Below, piece by piece: positions 45,994-52,624 of a stretch of DNA of 64,000 nt; position 1 is the first letter of the stretch, and every line of letters begins with the position of its first letter. Below the pieces are notes generated by a model. The model saw only the letters and a list, made by a program, of their open reading frames with translations. It was not told the DNA's origin and did no database searches. The DNA comes from Aquimarina atlantica (lineage in GTDB: Bacteria; Bacteroidota; Bacteroidia; Flavobacteriales; Flavobacteriaceae): contig NZ_AQRA01000004.1 in NCBI RefSeq assembly GCF_000626715.1, positions 124,001-188,000 of the forward strand, read 5' to 3'. A program made the translations under genes and the position numbers.

Positions 45994-46536
45994 ATGAAAA
46001 AATACAAAACCAATACAGAATCCAGAGTAATTATTTCAGAACTCATGCTTCCTTCACATTCTAATTTTAGTGGAAAAATACACGGTGGATATATCTTGTC
46101 TTTGATGGATCAAATCGCTTTTGCATGTGCTTCCAAACATTCTGAAACTTATTGTGTAACAGCCAGTGTAGATAAAGTAGATTTTTTAAAACCTATCGAA
46201 GTCGGTGAACTTGTAACACTTAAAGCGTCAGTAAACCATGTAGGTAATACTTCTATGGTCGTAGGAGTAAGAGTCGAGGCAGAAAACATACAAACGGGTA
46301 AAGTAAAACACTGCAATTCAAGTTATTTTACTATGGTGGCAAAAAATGATAAAGGAAAAAGTGTATCAATACCAGGATTAATTTTAGAAAATAAAACTGC
46401 GATACGACGATTTGTAAGAAGTATTATACGTAAAGAAGATTCGGTTACAAGACGTAATCGTTTTAAGGATTCAGAATTTGAACTCGAATCTCATCTGGAA
46501 ATTCTTGAGCAATATAATGTGAAAATAAATCTATAA
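45994..46536 (+). CDS. Acyl-CoA thioesterase (hotdog fold)
   Basis: The 180-residue cytoplasmic protein has the hotdog fold of the YciA/Acot group. The active-site stretch is SNFSGKIHGGYILSLMDQIA (residues about 22-41), with the conserved H-G-G and later D. Members hydrolyse acyl-CoA esters to free acids. The C-terminal 35 residues (RRFVRSIIRKEDSVTRRNR) are basic and unusual for the family, and may alter oligomer contacts. It ends the plus-strand group before a terminator at 46588. Confidence 0.92.
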   Translation: MKKYKTNTESRVIISELMLPSHSNFSGKIHGGYILSLMDQIAFACASKHSETYCVTASVDKVDFLKPIEVGELVTLKASVNHVGNTSMVVGVRVEAENIQTGKVKHCNSSYFTMVAKNDKGKSVSIPGLILENKTAIRRFVRSIIRKEDSVTRRNRFKDSEFELESHLEILEQYNVKINL

Positions 46537-46587
46537 TTACAACCGAAACATAAGTATCTTAAATTTTGCTTCATACTCTTAATCCAT

Positions 46588-46620
46588 AAAAAAACAGCCA
46601 ATTTATGCATGGCTGTTCTT
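46588..46620. terminator. Bidirectional terminator between thioesterase and lipocalin-like genes
   Basis: Stem AACAGCCA/TGGCTGTT with A-rich and T-rich flanks. It lies between two convergent genes. Confidence 0.75.
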
Positions 46621-46669
46621 AATCTTTTGTTATGTTTTATGGATTATAACGATATCAAAACAGAGTATG

Positions 46670-47098
46670 TTATAATTTCTGATAGTCAAATGTTGTTATA
46701 GCCCCTTCATCGTTATACATTATAGTTAATACATCATCTGTAATCGTAAACATTGCGATATCAATGGTTGTTTTTCCTTCAAAAACATAATTAAGAGTTA
46801 ACTTATCTCCCTCTTCTGTCCAGGTTCCTGTGATTTCAAAATCAATCTGACAATCTGTATTTACAGGGGCATACCCAATTTCGGTATACGAATCTGAGGT
46901 GAATTCTATAGTTGACCTTTTTTCACAATCGGTAATATTCATAAGTTCTCCATTCTGTCTAAACGAAGTTTGTCCCCATTTACCCACTAGAACAGATGTC
47001 GATGATAGATTTTCATTTTCTTTGTTATCATCATCATTATTACAAGAAATCATCACTATTCCTATAATAATAAAACCAAGTAAACAATACTTTTTCAT
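46670..47098 (-). CDS. Lipocalin-like lipoprotein
   Basis: The 142-residue exported lipoprotein has a lipobox (MISC near residue 19) followed by an Asn/Asp/Glu-rich linker. The mature domain opens LVGKWGQTSFRQNGELM and continues with beta strands (STIEFTSDSYTEIG, FEITGTWTEEGDKLTLNY), a small lipocalin-like barrel common in Flavobacteriaceae. Cysteines at about 58 and 83 could form a disulphide. Function is unknown. A nested inverted repeat (47131-47191) lies just upstream of its start. Confidence 0.82.
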   Translation of the reverse strand: MKKYCLLGFIIIGIVMISCNNDDDNKENENLSSTSVLVGKWGQTSFRQNGELMNITDCEKRSTIEFTSDSYTEIGYAPVNTDCQIDFEITGTWTEEGDKLTLNYVFEGKTTIDIAMFTITDDVLTIMYNDEGAITTFDYQKL

Positions 47099-47130
47099 AA
47101 TTAAGCATTTTCTGTATAAGATTCATATTT

Positions 47131-47191
47131 AAGTGAGCTTATCGAAGCTATAAAACCCTTTGTTTCAAACAAATAATGGATAAGTTCACTT
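47131..47191. repeat. Nested inverted repeat upstream of lipocalin-like gene
   Basis: Outer arms 47131-47143 and 47179-47191 pair over 13 bases with one mismatch (AAGTGAGCTTATC). Between them, 47159-47173 forms an inner pair TTTGTTT/AAACAAA about a single C. The unit sits between the lipocalin-like start and the GG-leader peptide gene. It could be an operator, a leader structure or a small mobile-repeat relic. Confidence 0.5.
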
Positions 47192-47249
47192 TCACATTGC
47201 AAATAGAAAATAAAGGTAAATCAATCTATTTTATCTAGGTTTACAGTCG

Positions 47250-47408
47250 TTAATACTCATCTGAATACTCATCTGTGTTTTCATCGGCAAATCCACTACT
47301 TCTTGCTCTTCTCAATGCCACTCCCACTCTTCTTACTCTTCTTCTTGCTCCTCCTTTAATAGAATGTAATTCTTGTTTTTCTAATTTTTTGAAATTTAGT
47401 TTTTTCAT
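47250..47408 (-). CDS. Small double-glycine leader peptide with Arg-rich core and acidic tail
   Basis: The 52-codon frame encodes MKKLNFKKLEKQELHSIKGG (a typical Bacteroidota GG leader), then a core with eight arginines between residues 22 and 36 and an acidic end repeating T/S-D-E-Y. All arginines use AGA. The core is therefore split into a strongly positive half and a negative half, as in some antimicrobial peptide precursors where the acidic part masks the basic one. There is no export or modification gene beside it. Direct reading shows the frame; function is inferred from leader and charge. Confidence 0.7.
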   Translation of the reverse strand: MKKLNFKKLEKQELHSIKGGARRRVRRVGVALRRARSSGFADENTDEYSDEY

Positions 47409-47759
47409 ACCGTAAAAGTTTTATTCATAATTATTATCTCGATCAAAGAACATGAATTCAAAAAACAAAACACATAAATTGATTATGGAATCAGACCGGA
47501 TGTATACAAATGCACATTTTCTAGTACCAAAAAAGTGGATATAGGAATAAAAAAAGCAGCTTCCGAATTAAAAAATGTTACCCAATTGGTTCATAATTTT
47601 ACTTCAATTTATTAGAAAACCTAAAGGCTTTCTTAGGTAAGAAAGTTCTCGAATGTATTTAAAAATGTAGGTTTTTATCTCTCTATACTTAAATCGAGAT
47701 GACTTCGTTATACTATCTATTAGTAAAATCTTTGTATATTTCATATAAAAACCCCCGTT
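47409..47759. other. Intergenic region upstream of haem-motif lipoprotein
   Basis: 351 bases between two divergent genes, the GG-leader peptide on minus and the lipoprotein on plus. I see no supported gene; the longest open frame is about 19 codons. No clear paired promoter elements were found. Confidence 0.5.
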
Positions 47760-48140
47760 ATGGAAAGTATATTCAAAAAAATTTCAGTACTGTTCATCGT
47801 CTTACTTTGTTTTAACTGTAGCAGTGGTGATGATAGTCCGCAACCTAACCCCAATCCGGATCCTGATACAAATCCAAACCCAAATAAAATTACAACTTAT
47901 GATGCAGATGTTAAGGCAATTATAGATGCTCAATGTGTACGTTGCCATACTGTTCCTGCTCAAAACGGGGCTCCTTTTCCTATGCGTAATTATACCGAAA
48001 CTATAGTTGGAGTAAATAGAGATCTTGTTCTTTTAGTTAAATCAACAGGAGCTAATGTAATGCCTCCAGAAGGTAGGTTACCACAAGCAACAATAGACAT
48101 TATCTTAGATTGGGAAGCAGATGGTTTTTTAGAGAAATAA
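47760..48140 (+). CDS. Lipoprotein with a single CxxCH haem c-binding motif
   Basis: The 126-residue exported protein has a lipobox (CFNC near residue 20) and a proline/asparagine-rich linker (NPNPDPDTNPNP). A cytochrome c-like domain follows: AIIDAQCVRCHTVPAQ holds the haem motif CVRCH (about 59-63), with a later methionine in VMPPEG (about residue 101) as a possible sixth ligand. Such domains carry electrons at the outer face. It lies alone on the plus strand; the subtilase gene converges on it. Confidence 0.85.
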   Translation: MESIFKKISVLFIVLLCFNCSSGDDSPQPNPNPDPDTNPNPNKITTYDADVKAIIDAQCVRCHTVPAQNGAPFPMRNYTETIVGVNRDLVLLVKSTGANVMPPEGRLPQATIDIILDWEADGFLEK

Positions 48141-48171
48141 CATTGCAATTCTCTTTAGTTCACTACTTAAA

Positions 48172-48202
48172 ACAAAAAAGAGGCTGGAATCACCCAGCCT
48201 CT
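48172..48202 (-). terminator. Rho-independent terminator of subtilase gene
   Basis: Stem AGAGGCTGG/CCAGCCTCT (48179-48187 with 48194-48202). On the minus strand it is followed by TTTTTTGTT. Confidence 0.85.
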
Positions 48203-48234
48203 CTAATACATACTCAAAATATGAAACTACCGTA

Positions 48235-49452
48235 TTAATTTGTGGTAGCTATAGGAGCCGTGTAGCCTCCTTTACTTACAGAACCATCGGTTCCTGTACT
48301 GTTACCTCTTAGTAATAATATTCCTGCCACATGTGGTGACGCCATAGAAGTACCAGAGATTCTATTAAATTGTCCGTTTAACCAAGTAGACCATACTTGC
48401 GTACCTGGAGCCCAACGATCTACACTTCTTCCGTAATTAGAAGATCCTGCAGGACCATCATTTCTGGTCATGTTACCAACATTCCAAGAATTAGCAGTTC
48501 GTAATCTTTGTGGTGAATAATACTGTGTATCATCATTACTATTACCTGCAGCCATAGCGCCATAAGTTGTTCTTTCCAGGTTTCTAAATGCATTATCTAT
48601 AGTTATATTAGTATGACGATTTCTATATCCTACACTATAATTCCAGGTATCTCCATTTCTTGCATTTCTGGCAACATAATCTATACCACTAAGTATACCT
48701 GCATCACTACCACTACCCTGTGCATTTAAAACTCTTACAGAAACAACTGTAGCACCGTAAGCCACACCAATAACTCCAGAACCATTATTTTTTGCAGCAA
48801 CTGTTCCTGCTACATGAGTTCCGTGTCCATTTTGATCTTGCCATGACCCACCAACAAAACTTCTACTTCGGTTAGTATCAATGTTTAAATCACTATGTGG
48901 TGCAATCCCACTATCAATGATCCAGCAAGTTCTACCACTACCATTTGCTCTACCCACTCTATTTATACCCCATGGTAAAAAGTCTCCGCTAGGCAACCAA
49001 GAACCTTTGTTCGCAGCTTTATTCTCAACAGTTGCAGGAAGTTGACTTACAGGTTTTCCCATTTCAACATCCAGTGTTCTGATATAATTAGGCTGTACAT
49101 ATGCAATTTCAGGATCATTTTTAAGCATTTTTACCTGCTCTTCAGATAAATTTTCTATATGAAAACCTTGTATAGCATTGCTGTAGGTTTGCTTTATGTT
49201 ATTCTCTGCTATCGCATATTTGGATAACGTTTGCTGAGACTTAGCTTTCATACCAGCACTTTTACCAAATAGAGATTTATCTTCTTTATAAATTATGATA
49301 TACTCTCCAGGTATCGCCTGTTCTGCTCCTACAGTTTCTGTAGGTTCTATTCCCGTTTCTATATCGGTAACCCCATCGGCGTCTTTTTCACAACTATAAA
49401 AGAAGATAGAAAAGACCGTTAGCATACTTAAAAATTTCAGTTGAGTTTTCAT
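48235..49452 (-). CDS. S8 family (subtilisin-like) serine peptidase, lipoprotein
   Basis: The 405-residue exported protein has a lipobox (FYSC, C21), an inhibitor I9-type propeptide (about 48-128) and the subtilase domain. The catalytic triad is D180 (WIIDSGIA), H213 (GHGTHVAG) and S369 (GTSMASPHVAG), with oxyanion N304 (AAGN). The proenzyme cleaves itself after export. A lipid anchor on a subtilase is less common than free secretion. The upstream region contains a well-placed promoter (49533-49562) and a large palindrome. Confidence 0.95.
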   Translation of the reverse strand: MKTQLKFLSMLTVFSIFFYSCEKDADGVTDIETGIEPTETVGAEQAIPGEYIIIYKEDKSLFGKSAGMKAKSQQTLSKYAIAENNIKQTYSNAIQGFHIENLSEEQVKMLKNDPEIAYVQPNYIRTLDVEMGKPVSQLPATVENKAANKGSWLPSGDFLPWGINRVGRANGSGRTCWIIDSGIAPHSDLNIDTNRSRSFVGGSWQDQNGHGTHVAGTVAAKNNGSGVIGVAYGATVVSVRVLNAQGSGSDAGILSGIDYVARNARNGDTWNYSVGYRNRHTNITIDNAFRNLERTTYGAMAAGNSNDDTQYYSPQRLRTANSWNVGNMTRNDGPAGSSNYGRSVDRWAPGTQVWSTWLNGQFNRISGTSMASPHVAGILLLRGNSTGTDGSVSKGGYTAPIATTN

Positions 49453-49532
49453 TATTGTTTGATTTTTCTATTAAATGTTTAATTCTAGATTTTAAATTAA
49501 AAATGTTGAGCTCTTCATTAAAATTTGTTATT

Positions 49533-49562
49533 CAAAAGTAGAGATAAATTCAAATAAACAAA
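49533..49562 (-). promoter_or_regulatory. Promoter of subtilase gene
   Basis: On the minus strand, TTTG (49562-49559), an 18-base spacer, then TACTTTTG (49540-49533), matching TTTG-N18-TAnnTTTG. It is about 81 bases before the start codon. Confidence 0.7.
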
Positions 49563-49625
49563 TACGGCAAACACGTAACATACAAATAGTTACATTTCAT
49601 TTATTTAACTTTAATCTAAATAAAC

Positions 49626-49680
49626 AATCCCTTGATTTTCAATAATGCAACACTGTTGCATTATTGAAAATCAAGGGATT
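49626..49680. repeat. 55-bp perfect palindrome (27-bp arms, one-base centre)
   Basis: The arms 49626-49652 and 49654-49680 are exact reverse complements about C49653. The core TGCAACA-C-TGTTGCA is the centre. There is no run of T after either arm, so it is unlikely to be a plain terminator. A perfect repeat this long with almost no loop is hard to keep in a bacterial chromosome, as it can extrude as a cruciform. Confidence 0.85.
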
Positions 49681-49741
49681 AAACTAAAAATTGTAATGGC
49701 CAATTTTGGGGAAATTTCAGCAGAAAAACGACATTAAAAAC

Positions 49742-49798
49742 TTAAAGGAGTTAAAGCTAATTTAACTATATTTAACACACAATTAACTCTAAATTAAC
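49742..49798. repeat. Six phased TTAA(A/C) direct repeats
   Basis: TTAAA at 49742 and 49751, then TTAAC at 49762, 49772, 49783 and 49794. Spacings are 9, 11, 10, 11 and 11 bases, close to one DNA turn. Such phasing suggests sites on the same face of the helix for a protein, or a bend. Chance is possible in A/T-rich DNA. Confidence 0.5.
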
Positions 49799-50157
49799 AT
49801 ACATACGAATCTTATTCGGTGAGAATTGGTGTTATTCCTATAGTATTATTATCAAAAAATGTATGCATTTTGGATCAAAATGTGCATTTTTTCCAAAATT
49901 CTAACAAAAAAATTACTTTTTACATAATCCAGATACTTATAAAACAGCAAAATCAAACATTTCAAAATTCATATTCATGTATTAGAATTTAGTTCGTAGA
50001 TGTATTTAATAAAAAAGCCATAATAATAATTATATCGCCAAAAATCAATCTCTTCAGAATTTTCATCCATAAACTCATTCCCCTTTCTTCTCCTTGATAC
50101 AAGTCTCACTATATTTTGCCATTCTTTCCTTTATAATGTATTAACATCTAGGTTTTT

Positions 50158-50191
50158 AATCTAAATCATGATAATTATCATTATTTAGATT
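50158..50191. promoter_or_regulatory. Fur-like palindromic operator upstream of TonB receptor gene
   Basis: A 34-bp palindrome with one mismatched pair (50167/50182) and the core ATGATAATTATCAT. This is close to the Fur box GATAATGATAATCATTATC pattern. A -7-like AACATTTG lies at 50204-50211, so the operator would overlap the -33 region. That position fits iron repression of the receptor gene. Confidence 0.6.
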
Positions 50192-50238
50192 TAATTAAAA
50201 CAAAACATTTGCCCTCTATAATACAACTGCTCAAAAAA

Positions 50239-52491
50239 ATGAAACACATCTTTATCCTTCTACTATTAGTGTCAGGTATTTTACAAGCAAAAAACACATT
50301 TGATATTTCCGGAAAAGTAACCGCTAACAACGAATCCTTACCTTTTGTAAATATATATTTAAAAGGCACAAAAATAGGTGCTGTAAGTCAGGAAAACGGA
50401 AATTTTATAATTGAAAATATCCCTGAAGGTGATTATGTTTTGATAGCATCTTTTACGGGGTTTAAAACATATCAAAAACAAATCTCTTTACATGAAAAGA
50501 ACATAATAATTAATATCAATCTTGAAGAGGTTGAGCTTCTAGATGAGATTGTAATTACCGGAACTCTAAAGCCTGTAAAAAGACTTGAAAGCCCCGTTCC
50601 TGTAGAAGTATATTCTCCAACCTTCTTAAAAAAGAATCCTGCCCCTAATATTTTTGAAGCTTTACAAAATGTAAATGGTGTACGGCCACAAATTAATTGT
50701 AGTGTATGTAACACTGGTGATATTCATATAAATGGTCTAGAAGGCCCATATACTTTGGTTTTAATTGATGGTATGCCTATTGTAAGTGGTTTATCAACTG
50801 TTTATGGGCTTTCTGGAATACCAAACTCCTTAATTGAGCAAGTTGAAATAGTAAAAGGTCCTGCTTCATCTTTGTACGGTAGTGAAGCTGTTGGTGGATT
50901 AATTAATGTAATTACAAAATTACCAGAAAACGCTCCTCTATTTTTTGCTGATAGTTATGTAACAGATTGGGGAGAAACAAATTTTGATGTAGGATTTAAG
51001 GCCAAAATTGGTGAAAAATCTAATATGCTTCTCGGAGCTAATTACTTTAATTACTCTAATCCCATTGATAACAACAATGATAATTTTACAGATGTTACTT
51101 TACAGGATAGAATTTCTGTTTTTCAAAAATGGGATTTTTCTCGAAAAGAAAATCGTGTATTTTCGATGGCTGGACGTTTCTTTTATGAAGATCGCTGGGG
51201 TGGTGAAATGCAATGGAATCCAGAATTCAGAGGTGGTAATGATATATACGGTGAAAGCATATACACAACACGTTACGAGGTAATTGGTAAATATCAATTA
51301 CCAATAAAAGAAAATATGATGTTTCAGTTTTCATACTCTGATCACGATCAAAATTCTGCATATGGAGATACTTTTTACCTTGCAAAACAGCGTATTGGTT
51401 TCGGGCAATTAACATGGGATATATCTAAACAAAATCACGATCTTCTTTTTGGTACAGCAATGCGTTACAATTATTATGATGACAATACTCCAATTACAGT
51501 AAACTCTGATAAAATTGTAATTCCTTCCTTATTTGCACAAGACGAAATAACGATAAGCGAAAAACACAAACTGTTACTTGGTGCAAGGTATGACTATGAC
51601 AAAAGGCACGGTAATATTTTTACTCCAAGATTAGCATACAAATTTAAACCCACAGAACACGACATTTTTAGGCTAAACGCAGGAACAGGTTTTAGGGTTG
51701 TAAATCTATTTGCCGAAGAACATGCCTCTTTAACAGGTTCTCGGGATGTAATCATAGAAGAAGAATTAAAGCCCGAAAAATCTTATAATGTTAATGTAAA
51801 TTACTTGAAAAAATTATATACCAAAAACAGTATGATTATTGGTATCGATGCTTCTACCTGGTATACTTATTTTACTAATGCGATCTTACCAGATTATGAC
51901 ACCAACCCAAATCAAGTTATTTATGATAATCTTGATGGTTCTGCTACAAGTATGGGCTTAAGTGTTAATTTAGATGCTGTTCTGTCTAGTAATTTTAAAG
52001 CACTGGCTGGGTTTACAATTCAAGATGTGTCTCAAAAAGAAAATGGTGTTAAACAACGGCAGGTACTTACCGAAAAATATTCGGGTACCTGGACCATCTC
52101 TTATAAAAACTTCAATTATAATTTTACTATTGACTATACGGGAAATCTATATGGTCCAATGCGTTTACCTGTTTTGGGTGAATTAGATCCCAGAAAAGAT
52201 GAATCGCAGGTTTGGAGTATTCAAAATATTCAATTAACCTATGATGGTTTTAAAAATTTTGAAGTATACGGCGGAGTAAAAAACTTATTGAACTGGACAC
52301 CAAATAAAGGTAACCCTTTTATCATAGCAAGAGCCAATGATCCTTTTGATGAAAATGTGGTTTTTGATACTAATGGTAATGTTATTCCCACAGCAGACAA
52401 TCCTTATGGATTATCTTTTGATCCAACATATATTTATGCACCAAACCAAGGTAGACGTTTATTTATTGGATTAAGATATAGATTAAACTAA
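50239..52491 (+). CDS. TonB-dependent outer-membrane receptor
   Basis: The ATG at 50239 opens a signal peptide (MKHIFILLLLVSGILQA); a TTG at 50209 would add ten residues. The 750-residue protein has a carboxypeptidase-like regulatory domain (21-98), a TonB-box-like segment (EIVITGT, 103-109), a plug (about 115-225) with GSEAVGGLINVIT, and a 22-stranded barrel ending in LRYRLN. The plug contains C154 and C157 in NCSVCN, a CxxC pair. An upstream Fur-like palindrome suggests an iron or haem ligand, though the CxxC could also point to another metal. Confidence 0.93.
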   Translation: MKHIFILLLLVSGILQAKNTFDISGKVTANNESLPFVNIYLKGTKIGAVSQENGNFIIENIPEGDYVLIASFTGFKTYQKQISLHEKNIIININLEEVELLDEIVITGTLKPVKRLESPVPVEVYSPTFLKKNPAPNIFEALQNVNGVRPQINCSVCNTGDIHINGLEGPYTLVLIDGMPIVSGLSTVYGLSGIPNSLIEQVEIVKGPASSLYGSEAVGGLINVITKLPENAPLFFADSYVTDWGETNFDVGFKAKIGEKSNMLLGANYFNYSNPIDNNNDNFTDVTLQDRISVFQKWDFSRKENRVFSMAGRFFYEDRWGGEMQWNPEFRGGNDIYGESIYTTRYEVIGKYQLPIKENMMFQFSYSDHDQNSAYGDTFYLAKQRIGFGQLTWDISKQNHDLLFGTAMRYNYYDDNTPITVNSDKIVIPSLFAQDEITISEKHKLLLGARYDYDKRHGNIFTPRLAYKFKPTEHDIFRLNAGTGFRVVNLFAEEHASLTGSRDVIIEEELKPEKSYNVNVNYLKKLYTKNSMIIGIDASTWYTYFTNAILPDYDTNPNQVIYDNLDGSATSMGLSVNLDAVLSSNFKALAGFTIQDVSQKENGVKQRQVLTEKYSGTWTISYKNFNYNFTIDYTGNLYGPMRLPVLGELDPRKDESQVWSIQNIQLTYDGFKNFEVYGGVKNLLNWTPNKGNPFIIARANDPFDENVVFDTNGNVIPTADNPYGLSFDPTYIYAPNQGRRLFIGLRYRLN

Positions 52492-52567
52492 TTATTTTTT
52501 CATATTATAAGAAATTATTATGTGTTGCTAATACATAGCATTTCAAAAAATATGAATTCGAAAAATA

Positions 52568-52603
52568 AAAAAACCAGATTGTAGATCTACAATCTGGTTT
52601 CTT
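52568..52603. terminator. Bidirectional terminator between TonB receptor and carB
   Basis: A perfect 30-bp palindrome (52571-52600) with core GTAGATCTAC, flanked by an A run on one side and T-rich sequence on the other. It separates two convergent genes. Confidence 0.85.
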
Positions 52604-52624
52604 ATCAATTCTGTATATAAAATA

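Larger units (their letters stand above)
49453..50238. other. Repeat-rich intergenic region between subtilase and TonB receptor genes
   Basis: 786 bases between two divergent genes with no supported coding frame. It holds the minus-strand subtilase promoter (49533-49562), a 55-bp perfect palindrome (49626-49680), six phased TTAA(A/C) units (49742-49798) and a 34-bp Fur-like palindrome (50158-50191). Confidence 0.7.
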
